The notes beneath the pieces are model-generated. The model was not told where the DNA came from. It saw only the letters and a program-made list of their open reading frames with translations, and did not search any database. Positions 24,904 to 34,067 of a DNA stretch of 36,289 nt are shown here, in pieces. The first letter of the stretch is position 1; every line of letters begins with the position of its first letter. The translations under genes were made by a program, and so were the position numbers. The DNA comes from Desulfobacteraceae bacterium (GTDB taxonomy: Bacteria > Desulfobacterota > Desulfobacteria > Desulfobacterales > Desulfobacteraceae), in assembly GCA_016743945.1 (NCBI GenBank), contig JADGFI010000048.1, positions 1 through 36,289 on the forward strand, written 5' to 3'.

Positions 24904-26556
24904 ATGGCAGATATTCACCAGCAGTCAGCAGCACTAAAACCAGATCAAATACTTGAAATAATAATCAGGCGCAGATGGTTGATTGTAATTCCGCTCTGCT
25001 TTTTTCTTACCATCGGTCTTTTTTATACTCTTACTGCACCTAAAACTTACAAAGCGTCCACAACAATCCTTATCCAGCCCCAAAAGGTACCGACTGACTA
25101 TGTTCAGTCAATTGTTACAACAGACATTGGGCAAAGAATCAATACGATATCCCAGCAGATATTAAGCAGAACAAATCTTGAAAAAATAATCAAAAAATAT
25201 GGGCTTCTCAAGGAATCCCCTGGTATGTATCAAGAGGATAGAGTCAATAGTGTTAGAAAGCGGGTTGCTGTAACGCAGCAGAGCAGCAGCAGGAGACAAG
25301 GCACGGAAGCTTTTTCTGTATCATTTAGCGGAAGTAATCCCGATATCGTAATGCAAGTTGCCAATGAGTTGGCAGGGTTCTTTATGGACGAAAACCTCAA
25401 AGCAAGAGAAATACAGGCCATTGGGACCAGTGAATTCCTTGAATCAGAACTTGAAAAAATTAAAAAAAAACTTGAGGATCGTGAAAAAGCACTTGCAGAA
25501 TACAGGGCAATATATATGGGCGGATTACCCGACGAGCTGGAAACAAACTTAAGGACCCTTGACAGGCTTCAGCTGCAGCATACCGATGCTTTAAACGCGT
25601 TGAGGGATAACCAAAATGCGGCAAATTTCTTGAAAAATCAAATTTCAAGACTAAAGGAAATGTCACAAAGTGGTAGTGGTGCTGCAGCCTTGCAGTCCGA
25701 TGGCACTTTTGTGGGAATGCCGGCTTTATCAACAACAGAACAGCAATACGAGTTGGAAAAAAGACAATTGGATGAGTTGCTTTTAAAATATACGACCAAA
25801 CATCCGGAAGTTATTAAATTTAGCAAAAGTGTTGCCAAGCTTGAGCAAAAAATAAAAAAGGGAAAAGAGGAAAAGCAGATCGCCAGATCTGGGTCTAATT
25901 CTGCTTCTGAAAGTACCCATGCTGGATCTGCCAATGATAATGTTTTATTCCAACAGAAACTTCAACTTAAGCAAATGGAAATGGAAGTTCTAAGCATAAA
26001 AACAACTATCCAGAAGATTAAACAAGCAATGCTGGTTTATCAGAAAAGAGTCGAGGATACGCCGAAAAGAGAGCAGGAACTTCAATCTATCCAAAGGGAC
26101 TACAACAACATAAGAGAAAGCTATAGTTCGCTTCTTGCCAGACGTCTTGAGGCAGAGCTTGCGGTTAACATGGAAAAAAAACAAAAAGGCGAACAATTTC
26201 GTATTCTCGACCATGCAAGGCTCCCTGAAAAACCGACTTCACCGGATGTAAGGATGCTTTTTATGCTTTCCCTTGCAATCGGTTTTGGCATTGGCGGAGG
26301 GATTATCTTTTTACTGGAATTTCTTAATCCGGTTATAAGAAGTGAAGAACAGATTGAAGTAGAAATCGGACTGCCGATACTTGCATCAATCCCGCCCTTA
26401 TTGCAGCCCGGTGAAAGGGGAAAAAAATGGATCGAGTATGTTGCGTTTACCATTGTTTCTTCTTATGCTGTCACAATTCTTTTATTTTTTGTTATTCTAA
26501 ATTTAAAAGGCATTGACAAAACGCTCAGTTTATTTAAAACCTATAGCAATCTTTAA
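24904..26556 (+). CDS. Exopolysaccharide chain-length determinant, XrtA-associated Wzz type
   Basis: A 550-residue polysaccharide co-polymerase. An N-terminal membrane helix (residues ~25-43) follows the IIRRRWLIV start. A long periplasmic coiled-coil region runs to ~430, and the proline-rich ARLPEKPTSPD motif near 438 leads into the second helix (~448-468), as in Wzz proteins. An additional C-terminal helix (~525-545) is typical of the PEP-CTERM-associated subgroup. It sets polymer length and partners the tyrosine kinase encoded 15 bp downstream. It is the first gene of the operon, with a GGGAGCCAGG stretch before the ATG. Confidence 0.9.
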   Translation: MADIHQQSAALKPDQILEIIIRRRWLIVIPLCFFLTIGLFYTLTAPKTYKASTTILIQPQKVPTDYVQSIVTTDIGQRINTISQQILSRTNLEKIIKKYGLLKESPGMYQEDRVNSVRKRVAVTQQSSSRRQGTEAFSVSFSGSNPDIVMQVANELAGFFMDENLKAREIQAIGTSEFLESELEKIKKKLEDREKALAEYRAIYMGGLPDELETNLRTLDRLQLQHTDALNALRDNQNAANFLKNQISRLKEMSQSGSGAAALQSDGTFVGMPALSTTEQQYELEKRQLDELLLKYTTKHPEVIKFSKSVAKLEQKIKKGKEEKQIARSGSNSASESTHAGSANDNVLFQQKLQLKQMEMEVLSIKTTIQKIKQAMLVYQKRVEDTPKREQELQSIQRDYNNIRESYSSLLARRLEAELAVNMEKKQKGEQFRILDHARLPEKPTSPDVRMLFMLSLAIGFGIGGGIIFLLEFLNPVIRSEEQIEVEIGLPILASIPPLLQPGERGKKWIEYVAFTIVSSYAVTILLFFVILNLKGIDKTLSLFKTYSNL

Positions 26557-26571
26557 AATCGGAGTGATGAG

Positions 26572-27414
26572 TTGGGAAAAATTTTCAAAGCATTGGAAAA
26601 ATCGCAGCAAACTATAGAAAATGGTCAAAAGCCTGTAGATGATGTTGACGCAGAAACAGCATCGGACTTCCATGGCAGAGATCTTGCTGGCAAGGATCTT
26701 CAAGGGATTCCTGTTGCCATTGATCCCCTGTTAATTACCGGCCTTGATCCACAATCTGCCGAGGCAGAACAATTCCGGATTTTAAAAAATAACATCCTTT
26801 TTCCTGCGAAAGGCGATCCGCCAAAATCGATCATGATAACCAGTACGGCTCCTGGTGCGGGAAAATCATTTGTGGCTGCAAACCTTGCAATCAGCATTGC
26901 ACAGAATATAGATGAGCATGTTTTTTTAATGGATTGTGACTTGAGATCTCCATCCATCCATTCTTTGTTTGGCTTTGACGATATTCAGGGGTTAAGTGAA
27001 TACCTTTCCGAGGCAAAACCACTATCCTCTCTTCTGGTCAAAACTTTTTTGGATAAGCTGACCATTCTTCCGGCCGGGAAAATTCCTTTCAACCCTTCGG
27101 AACTTTTATCGTCTGAACAGATGAGAAGACTTATTCAAGAGGTTAAATTACGATATAGTGACCGATACATTATCATTGATACACCTCCGCCGTACTTAAC
27201 CTCAGAAACAAATGCAATATCCAGACAGGTCGATGGAATAGTGATTGTAATCCATCAGGGCAAAACACGAAAAAAAGATGTTTTGGATCTTATTGATATC
27301 TATGGCAAAGAGAAAATCATTGGTATCGTGTATAATTTTGCCAAGAAAAAAATCGGTTACGGATATGGTAAATATGGTTACGGTAAATATGGGGCTGGCA
27401 TAAAAAATGCTTAG
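26572..27414 (+). CDS. XrtA-associated tyrosine autokinase (CpsD/BY-kinase type)
   Basis: A 280-residue cytosolic BY-kinase beginning with the subgroup's typical MGKIFKALEKS. Walker A is S-T-A-P-G-A-G-K-S near residues 91-99, Walker A' FLMDCDLR near 120-127, and Walker B YIIIDTPPP near 200-207. The C-terminal tail holds five tyrosines (263, 265, 268, 270, 273) in Gly/Lys-Tyr repeats, the expected autophosphorylation cluster. The start is a TTG at 26572 with GGAGTG upstream; the overlapping ATG there is in another frame. It acts with the chain-length protein to control polymerisation. Its end overlaps the next gene by 8 bp. Confidence 0.92.
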   Translation: MGKIFKALEKSQQTIENGQKPVDDVDAETASDFHGRDLAGKDLQGIPVAIDPLLITGLDPQSAEAEQFRILKNNILFPAKGDPPKSIMITSTAPGAGKSFVAANLAISIAQNIDEHVFLMDCDLRSPSIHSLFGFDDIQGLSEYLSEAKPLSSLLVKTFLDKLTILPAGKIPFNPSELLSSEQMRRLIQEVKLRYSDRYIIIDTPPPYLTSETNAISRQVDGIVIVIHQGKTRKKDVLDLIDIYGKEKIIGIVYNFAKKKIGYGYGKYGYGKYGAGIKNA

Positions 27415-28801
27415 GCTTCTAAAACAATATTTTCCCATACGAAATATTCTCTTCTTTTTGTTCGAGGGTATTGTCATCTATGGATCTGTAGTTATGGCTT
27501 CATTTCTCTTAACAGAATCCCATTCTTTTTTATTTGATCTGTTTTTATTTCTGAAAATTGGTCTTATCACCTTGATTTGCCAGGTCTGCCTTTACTATAA
27601 TGATCTCTATGATTTTGAAATTGCATCCTCTATTCCCGAGGTCAGTATCAGGCTTCTTCAGGTGCTGGGTGTGACATCAATTGCCCTGGCGATGATTTAT
27701 TTTATATTTCCCGTTGCCATTATTGATCAAAAAATATTCATCCTAGGTATTTTATTTTTGTTCTTTCTGATTATCGGCTGGCGGATCCTTTACATCTGGA
27801 TTTTAAACAAGGGATTTTTTAACGAAAGTATTATTATATTGGGTTCCACACCACTTGCCTTTGATATTATCAACAAAATCAATGACACCATTGACTGCGG
27901 GTACACGGTCGGACTTTTAATTCCGGATTCAGATAAAGACAACATTGACAAAGCGATTTGTGATAAAATTCATATTGATTGTAACAGAGAAAACTTTTGC
28001 GAAATCGCTTTGGGAATGGGGGTAAAAAAAGTGGTGGTCGCCTTAAAAGAACAAAGGGGGAGTTTTCCTGCAAAGGAATTGCTCAATTGCAGAACGGCCG
28101 GGCTTGATGTTCTGGAAGGAAGCAGTTTCTATGAAATGTTGACCGGAAAACTGTTGGTAACAAAAATAAATCCTTCATGGTTGATTTTTTCAGACGGGTT
28201 TAGAAAAAGCAGACTGCTTACATTTGTCAAACGACTCGAAGATATTTTTATCTCAAGTCTCATGTTAATTCTTTTGTCGCCATTACTTCTGCTTACCTCA
28301 ATCTTGATCAAATTTGAATCAAGAGGGCCGGTTTTTTTTTCCCAGGACAGGGTGGGAAAAAATAAAAATGAATATATGATGCATAAATTTCGATCAATGG
28401 TTGAAAATGCAGAAAAACAAACAGGACCGATTTGGGCCCAAACCGATGATGACAGAGTTACCCGGATAGGTAAAATAATTAGGAAGTTCAGGATTGATGA
28501 ATTACCCCAGTTGTGGGATGTCCTAATGGGCAGAATGAGCATGGTAGGACCCAGGCCGGAACGTAAATATTTTACGGATGAACTTGAAAAAAAGATTCCC
28601 TATTATGCGGAACGATTTAAAGTGAAACCTGGTTTGACAGGGTGGGCACAGGTTTCATACGGATATGGCGCAACCATTGAGGATGCCATAGAAAAACTGA
28701 ACTACGATCTTTTTTACATAAAAAATTTGTCCATCACCATGGACATAGTTATAATCCTCAGGACCGTAAAAACAGTATTGTTTGGCAAAGGTGCCAGGTG
28801 A
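27407..28801 (+). CDS. Undecaprenyl-phosphate sugar phosphotransferase (XrtA-associated)
   Basis: A 464-residue polyisoprenyl-phosphate hexose-1-phosphate transferase that starts repeat-unit assembly on the lipid carrier. It has four to five N-terminal membrane helices (residues ~10-130), a Rossmann-like middle domain with an SIIILGSTPLAFDI segment, another hydrophobic helix near 280, and a C-terminal bacterial sugar transferase domain. That domain carries HKFRSM near 326, DELPQLWDVL near 364 and SMVGPRPE near 379. This layout fits the EpsB-like group found in exosortase loci. It overlaps the kinase gene by 8 bp. Confidence 0.92.
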   Translation: MLRLLKQYFPIRNILFFLFEGIVIYGSVVMASFLLTESHSFLFDLFLFLKIGLITLICQVCLYYNDLYDFEIASSIPEVSIRLLQVLGVTSIALAMIYFIFPVAIIDQKIFILGILFLFFLIIGWRILYIWILNKGFFNESIIILGSTPLAFDIINKINDTIDCGYTVGLLIPDSDKDNIDKAICDKIHIDCNRENFCEIALGMGVKKVVVALKEQRGSFPAKELLNCRTAGLDVLEGSSFYEMLTGKLLVTKINPSWLIFSDGFRKSRLLTFVKRLEDIFISSLMLILLSPLLLLTSILIKFESRGPVFFSQDRVGKNKNEYMMHKFRSMVENAEKQTGPIWAQTDDDRVTRIGKIIRKFRIDELPQLWDVLMGRMSMVGPRPERKYFTDELEKKIPYYAERFKVKPGLTGWAQVSYGYGATIEDAIEKLNYDLFYIKNLSITMDIVIILRTVKTVLFGKGAR

Positions 28802-28872
28802 TAAAATAGTCTATTTGTAGTAAAACATAATTTGCGTGTAATGAAGGTCGATGTAATCGAAGGGGCGGAGCT

Positions 28873-29451
28873 ATGTTATTTTTAGAAAACTTACAAAAAT
28901 ATTTAGTCATTTTTTTTGTGATATGCGGGATTTGCCTGCCGTCTGTTTGCTTTGCAGACGAAGGGGCTATAGCCTATGAAATAGGTGTTGGTGATATTCT
29001 GCGCATCAATACCTGGAAGGAACCCGATCTCTCCCTGGAAGCCGCAATGGTGAGAAGTGACGGCAAGATAACATTTCCCCTGCTTGATGATATTCAGGCC
29101 CAGGGGATTTCCACCATGGTGCTTAAAACCCAAATAGAAAAAAAGTTAGCAGAGTATGTGGAATCCCCCAATGTTACCGTTACCCTGGAAAACCCCGTTA
29201 GCCAGAAATTTTATATTTTGGGGGAAGTGATAAATACCGGCGAATACCCTATTATTAAAAAATTAACGGTTATGCAGGCATTTGCCCTTTCAGGCGGCTT
29301 TACAGAGTGGGCCTCTAAAAATAAAATCATTTTGATACGGAGAAGTGAAGGAAAAGCTATAACCATTATCATTAAATACAATGATATTCTTAAAGGTGAT
29401 TTTAGTAAGGATATTTCTTTAATGGCGGATGATACCATCATTGTACCATAA
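28873..29451 (+). CDS. Polysaccharide export protein (Wza-like, SLBB domain)
   Basis: A 192-residue periplasmic or outer-membrane export protein. A signal peptide (residues ~1-28, hydrophobic core YLVIFFVICGICL, likely cleavage after VCFA) is followed by a polysaccharide export domain (YEIGVGDILRI...) and an SLBB domain (FYILGEVINTGEYPI). It is shorter than E. coli Wza, as usual for the PEP-CTERM-associated export family. There is no clear lipobox cysteine. It should form the exit channel with the beta-barrel encoded next. GGGGCGGAG lies just before the ATG. Confidence 0.9.
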   Translation: MLFLENLQKYLVIFFVICGICLPSVCFADEGAIAYEIGVGDILRINTWKEPDLSLEAAMVRSDGKITFPLLDDIQAQGISTMVLKTQIEKKLAEYVESPNVTVTLENPVSQKFYILGEVINTGEYPIIKKLTVMQAFALSGGFTEWASKNKIILIRRSEGKAITIIIKYNDILKGDFSKDISLMADDTIIVP

Positions 29452-29476
29452 ACCTTGCAGCATAAGGCGGTGTGTT

Positions 29477-30808
29477 ATGAAGTTTTTAAACCATATCAGA
29501 TGTTTGGATATCGTTCTGATAGTCTTTTTTTTAATATTTTTGTTTGTCTCGCCCGCTTTTTCCAAAGTCATCACCCAGTTTGTCCCAGCTCTATCCATTT
29601 CTGGAGAGTATACAGATAACTTTTTCCGGACTGAAGACGATAAAGATGATGAGTATTCCACCATTTACGGGGCAGATTTTTCATTTGGAGTAATTGGTCA
29701 AAAGGGAAATATCTTTTTAACCTATGCACCTGAATATACTGACCATAATGAGTTAAGCGAATACGATTCCTGGCGCCATGCGGCCACTATTGATGGAAGC
29801 TACCAGGCCACCAGGAATACAAATTTAACCTTTTCCGAGAGTTTTGTCAGAGACCTGGATCAATCGGTAAGAACCAACAATTTTGAAAAACATGATACAA
29901 ACGAGACTTCTTTGGGAATCGTCCACCAGTTTGGGCAGCGCGACTCCTTTGGAATCAACTATACCTATTCTTTTGATATATATGATGAAGCCAATCTTGA
30001 CGAATTTAGAAGACATAACCCAAGCGCATTTTTTGGCTATTGGTTCTCAAGCAAATGGGGATTTGATACAAATCTTTCCTATTCAGACACCAAGTATGAT
30101 ATTGCCGTCAATGATCCAAAAACATGGTCCGGGGATATCAGATTATTGCGGATGATTAATAGACATCTTGATGTATACGCAAAATATGCCCAGTCATCTA
30201 CCGATCAGACCTTGGGCGCTTACGATATATATCATCCCTCAATCGGATTTGACTGGAGACCCACTGATGACTCCGGAATAATCCTCGGTATCGGTGTTCT
30301 CTTCCAGAATTGGGATATCGCCGGTGATTATGAAAAAGAAAGATTTTTTTTAGATCTTGATATGTATAAAAATTTTGATCTAACCAGAAAAAGCAGGTTA
30401 TCAATTACAGGGGAAAGCGGATACGGAGATGTTGACCCCTCGGCTGCAAGCCTTGGATTCAATATTTATGGCCAGGCAGGTTTCTTATATACATATCAAC
30501 TGCTAAGAAATCTTGCGACTGATTTGACCGGCTCATATCGTGTTAATCAATATGAAGAAGTCGGTTTAATTGACAGGACTGATAATACCTTGGATTTGGG
30601 GGCCGGTCTTGTATGGACACCCCTAAGATGGTTGAGTATAGATCTTTCATACTCATTTATAAATTTTGATACCGATGCTGCCGGAAGGGATGATTACCAG
30701 GAAAATGTCGGAAGGCTTACCTTTCGGTTCACACCGACACAACCGGTAAGGTTTGATGATGCAGATCCCCGAAGATCCCTTGAAAATAGATTGTTTACCC
30801 CTCGTTAA
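29477..30808 (+). CDS. Outer-membrane beta-barrel protein, PEP-CTERM system-associated
   Basis: A 443-residue protein with a signal peptide (MKFLNHIRCLDIVLIVFF..., cleavage probably after PAFS) and then alternating aromatic/polar strands rich in Tyr, Asp and Asn through the C-terminus, as in outer-membrane barrels of exosortase loci. I chose the ATG at 29477: it starts the signal peptide and follows AAGGCGG, whereas the in-frame ATG at 29429 lies inside the previous gene and adds a non-signal extension. It probably secretes or anchors the exopolysaccharide. The strand count was not determined. Confidence 0.82.
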   Translation: MKFLNHIRCLDIVLIVFFLIFLFVSPAFSKVITQFVPALSISGEYTDNFFRTEDDKDDEYSTIYGADFSFGVIGQKGNIFLTYAPEYTDHNELSEYDSWRHAATIDGSYQATRNTNLTFSESFVRDLDQSVRTNNFEKHDTNETSLGIVHQFGQRDSFGINYTYSFDIYDEANLDEFRRHNPSAFFGYWFSSKWGFDTNLSYSDTKYDIAVNDPKTWSGDIRLLRMINRHLDVYAKYAQSSTDQTLGAYDIYHPSIGFDWRPTDDSGIILGIGVLFQNWDIAGDYEKERFFLDLDMYKNFDLTRKSRLSITGESGYGDVDPSAASLGFNIYGQAGFLYTYQLLRNLATDLTGSYRVNQYEEVGLIDRTDNTLDLGAGLVWTPLRWLSIDLSYSFINFDTDAAGRDDYQENVGRLTFRFTPTQPVRFDDADPRRSLENRLFTPR

Positions 30809-30835
30809 TAACCCTAAAAAATAGAGTACATTTGC

Positions 30836-32191
30836 ATGAATATTACAATTGTTGGAACCGGTTATGTCGGTCTTGTCACAGGAGCCTGTTTCTCGGAAAT
30901 GGGCAGTACGGTCACTTGCGTGGATGTGGATGAAACAAAAATAAACAACCTTAAAAAGGGCATTCTGCCCATTTATGAACCCGGGTTAGAGAACCTGGTC
31001 ATCCAGAATTACAAAGAAAATAATTTAAAGTTCACGACAAACCTTGGAGAAGCGGCACAAGACTCTCACCTTTTCTTTATTGCAGTCGGTACCCCTCCGG
31101 GCGAAGACGGATCTGCCGATCTGCAATACGTATTAGAGGTTGCAAAAGAAATCGGCCAGCACATAAACCAGTATTCTGTCATTGTCAATAAATCAACCGT
31201 TCCCGTGGGCACTGCAGACCGGGTAAAAAAAGCAATTCAAAATCAATTGGATAATCGAGGACTTACCATTGAATTTGATGTGGTCTCAAATCCTGAGTTC
31301 TTAAAAGAAGGTGCTGCAGTAAATGATTTTTTGAAACCGGACAGGATTATTGTGGGCGTGGATTCCGACCGGGCAGAAAAAATAATGAAACGGTTGTATG
31401 CCCCTTTTTCCAGAAACAGAGATAAACTGATTCTGATGAATGTACGGGATGCAGAAATGACCAAATATGCAGCCAACTCCATGCTGGCTACAAAGATATC
31501 CTTCATGAATGAAATCTCCAATATTTGTGAAAGCCTTGGGGTGGATGTCGAGAATGTCAGAAAAGGGATTGGTTCCGACTCCAGAATAGGGTACTCATTT
31601 ATTTACCCTGGCTGCGGATACGGAGGATCATGCTTTCCCAAGGATGTAAAAGCTTTAATACGCACCAGCCGTGATTCGGGAATTGAACCCGAGCTTTTAA
31701 ATTCTGTTGAAAAAAGAAATACAATCCAGAAATTAGTCCTCCCCCAAAAAATTAAACGCCGGTTTGGTGAAGATCTTTCAGGCAAACAGATTTGTGTTTG
31801 GGGTCTCTCCTTTAAACCTGGAACAGATGACATGCGGGATGCCTCATCCATTGTTCTCATTGACGAACTCTTAAAAGCCGGTGCTCGTATAAATGCCTAT
31901 GATCCTGTTGCAATGGACCAGGCAAAAAAAGAGTTCCCCGATGAATGGTTCAAAAACAACCAACTTCAATTTTCAGACAATCAATACACATCCATTGAAA
32001 AGGCAGATGCACTCATTCTTGTAACAGAGTGGAAAACCTTCAGGCAGCCGGATTTTAAAAAAATGTCAAATAAGATGAATAAAAAAATTATTTTTGACGG
32101 CAGGAACCAGTATGATCCTGAAGAATTAACAGAGTATGGATTTGAATACCATGGCATTGGAAGAGAAACGAACAATACTCCTGACCTTTGA
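30836..32191 (+). CDS. ugd: UDP-glucose 6-dehydrogenase
   Basis: A 451-residue enzyme oxidising UDP-glucose to UDP-glucuronate with two NAD+. The N-terminal NAD motif G-T-G-Y-V-G is at residues 7-12, the conserved SNPEFLKEG is central, and the catalytic Cys is near 266 in GGSCFPKD. VWGLSFKPGTDDMRDA marks the C-terminal domain. It supplies uronic acid for the polymer and possibly for the epimerase at 17655. Its 3' end overlaps the deacetylase gene. Confidence 0.95.
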   Translation: MNITIVGTGYVGLVTGACFSEMGSTVTCVDVDETKINNLKKGILPIYEPGLENLVIQNYKENNLKFTTNLGEAAQDSHLFFIAVGTPPGEDGSADLQYVLEVAKEIGQHINQYSVIVNKSTVPVGTADRVKKAIQNQLDNRGLTIEFDVVSNPEFLKEGAAVNDFLKPDRIIVGVDSDRAEKIMKRLYAPFSRNRDKLILMNVRDAEMTKYAANSMLATKISFMNEISNICESLGVDVENVRKGIGSDSRIGYSFIYPGCGYGGSCFPKDVKALIRTSRDSGIEPELLNSVEKRNTIQKLVLPQKIKRRFGEDLSGKQICVWGLSFKPGTDDMRDASSIVLIDELLKAGARINAYDPVAMDQAKKEFPDEWFKNNQLQFSDNQYTSIEKADALILVTEWKTFRQPDFKKMSNKMNKKIIFDGRNQYDPEELTEYGFEYHGIGRETNNTPDL

Positions 32192-33011
32192 TGTTGAAGA
32201 CTGGTTCCAGGTAGAAAATTTTAAAGAGTATATTCCCTTTTCATCTTGGAACGATCATTCTCTGAGGGTCGAAAAAAATGTCCACTTGATTCTTGACCTT
32301 TTGGATAAGTTCAGTTTCAAACCCAAGGCTACTTTTTTTGTTCTCGGCTGGATAGCCGAAAAGTTTCCAAACATGGTAAGAGAAATAGGGGACAGGGGCC
32401 ATGAAATTGCTTCCCATGGCAACCTTCATCATTTATGTACGAAACAGTCCTTTAAGGAAGTCAAGCAGGACCTGATTTATGGAAAAGCCTTACTTGAGGA
32501 TATCTTGGGCGAACGCGTTTATGGATACCGCGCCCCCAGCTTTGCCATAAACAATGATATTTTGAAAATAATCAAAGAAACGGGTCATGTTTATGATTCC
32601 AGCTTCAACTCTTTTTCCATGCACAAAAGATACGGAAGCATTGATCTTCCCGGCATCTCCGAAAAAAGCGGAGCCTTCAAAATCTTCAATAACTTTTTTG
32701 AACTGCCTGTTAGCAACCTTAGTATCAATAAAAAAATTTTTCCCCTTGGAGGCGGAGGGTATTTTAGATTAATACCTTTTCCCATATTTAAACTCGGCAT
32801 GAATCGTGTTTTTAAAAAAGACAAAACCTTCCTTTTCTATTCCCATCCCTGGGAATTTGACCCTGATCAACCAAGAGTAGAGCAGGCTTCAAAAGGTTTT
32901 AAATTCAGACATTACATTAACCTTAATAAAACCGAAAAAAAGCTTGAATCAATGATAAAAAATTTTAAAAATATGAACTTCACAACCTGCATTGATTACC
33001 TTCAACAATAA
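32151..33011 (+). CDS. Polysaccharide deacetylase, XrtA-associated
   Basis: A NodB-type carbohydrate esterase 4 protein of 286 residues with the subgroup's start TFDVEDWFQVENF. The catalytic and metal-binding Asp residues are near 14 and 17, the HxxxH motif is in SHGNLHHL, and YRAPSF follows. It ends with the HPWEFDP segment typical of the PEP-CTERM-linked deacetylases. It removes N-acetyl groups from the exopolysaccharide or its precursors. No signal peptide is present. The start overlaps ugd by 41 bp; an in-frame ATG at 32136 is possible and would overlap by 56 bp. Confidence 0.9.
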   Translation: MALEEKRTILLTFDVEDWFQVENFKEYIPFSSWNDHSLRVEKNVHLILDLLDKFSFKPKATFFVLGWIAEKFPNMVREIGDRGHEIASHGNLHHLCTKQSFKEVKQDLIYGKALLEDILGERVYGYRAPSFAINNDILKIIKETGHVYDSSFNSFSMHKRYGSIDLPGISEKSGAFKIFNNFFELPVSNLSINKKIFPLGGGGYFRLIPFPIFKLGMNRVFKKDKTFLFYSHPWEFDPDQPRVEQASKGFKFRHYINLNKTEKKLESMIKNFKNMNFTTCIDYLQQ

Positions 33012-33014
33012 AAT

Positions 33015-34064
33015 ATGCCAATGGAAATCAAACAGATTAATTCAAAGAGTTTCAAACCATGGGATAAATACGTGTATAATCACCCCAATGCAACATTATA
33101 CCACTTGCTTTCATGGAAAACTGTTATTGAAAAAACCTATGGCCATAAAACATATTATCTGGCTGCCTTTAATAAAAATTCTTTAACAGGAATTCTTCCT
33201 CTAACCCATCTTAAACACTTTGTTTTTGGAAACAGTCTTATTTCCATACCTTTTTTTGACATGGGAGGTATCCTGGCTGACAATGAAGAGACTGAAAAAG
33301 CGCTCCTTACCAAAGCCATAAAATTAGCTGAATCTTTAAAAGTTGACACTATTGAATTGAGACATACTAAACTACTCAGCAGCCTTGAATCCCAAAACTC
33401 AAAGCTCAAAACTCATAAAGTTCGTATGCTTCTCAAGCTTCCAGAATCATCAGAAACATTAATGAAGTCTTTTAAATCAAAACTGAGAAGTCAGATTAAA
33501 AAACCCATAAAAGAAGGCTTGGAATCAAAGATTGGGAGTATGGAACTACTTGATGATTTCTATAAAGTCTTTTTAATCAATATGCGAGATCTCGGTTCCC
33601 CGGTGCACTCCAAAAAATTGTTACAAAATGTGTTGGAACAATTCAATGAACACACAAAAATAGTAATTGTCCACAAAGATAATAAACCATATGCTGCAAG
33701 CATTATTTCCGGCTTTAAAGATACAATGGAAAACCCTTGGTCTTCTTCCCTGCGTCAATACGGCCGCCTCAGCCCAAATATGCTTTTATACTGGGCCATG
33801 CTCGAATATGCCTGCAACAAAAACTATAAATATTTTGATTTTGGAAGATCAACACCGGAAGAAGGAACATTTAAATTTAAACAACAATGGGGAGCTCAGC
33901 CAGACCCTTTGCACTGGCATTATATTTCCTTAAATGGCAAGCCAGTTAACAAAAAAGCATCAGAAAAATCAAAATTTAATAAAGCCATTCAATACTGGCA
34001 AAAGCTGCCTGTGCCTCTGACAGGAATATTAGGACCCATGATCAGAAAAAATATTGGCTTGTGA
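33015..34064 (+). CDS. FemAB-like GNAT protein, XrtA/PEP-CTERM-associated
   Basis: A 349-residue protein of the FemAB-related acyltransferase group found in exosortase loci. The DKYVYNHPNATLYHLLSWKTV start, the RSQIKKPIKEGL segment, and the FDFGRSTPEEGTFKFKQQWGA C-terminal motif support this. FemAB relatives transfer aminoacyl groups in peptidoglycan synthesis; here the acceptor is unknown. A heptanucleotide repeat lies inside the gene and encodes SQNSKLKTH near residue 126-134. It starts 3 bp after the deacetylase stop. Confidence 0.88.
   Translation: MPMEIKQINSKSFKPWDKYVYNHPNATLYHLLSWKTVIEKTYGHKTYYLAAFNKNSLTGILPLTHLKHFVFGNSLISIPFFDMGGILADNEETEKALLTKAIKLAESLKVDTIELRHTKLLSSLESQNSKLKTHKVRMLLKLPESSETLMKSFKSKLRSQIKKPIKEGLESKIGSMELLDDFYKVFLINMRDLGSPVHSKKLLQNVLEQFNEHTKIVIVHKDNKPYAASIISGFKDTMENPWSSSLRQYGRLSPNMLLYWAMLEYACNKNYKYFDFGRSTPEEGTFKFKQQWGAQPDPLHWHYISLNGKPVNKKASEKSKFNKAIQYWQKLPVPLTGILGPMIRKNIGL
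33391..33417 (+). repeat. Heptanucleotide repeat copy 1, inside the FemAB-like gene
   Basis: Consecutive 7-mers CCCAAAA, CTCAAAG, CTCAAAA and CTCATAA. The translated product is Q-N-S-K-L-K-T. Same family as the copies at 34428, 34995 and 36202. Confidence 0.55.
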
Positions 34065-34067
34065 TTT

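Noticed and set aside
29429..29476. Upstream ATG at 29429 as the start of the beta-barrel gene
   Set aside because: It lies inside the SLBB export gene and would place 16 non-signal residues before a good signal peptide; the ATG at 29477 has its own ribosome-binding site.
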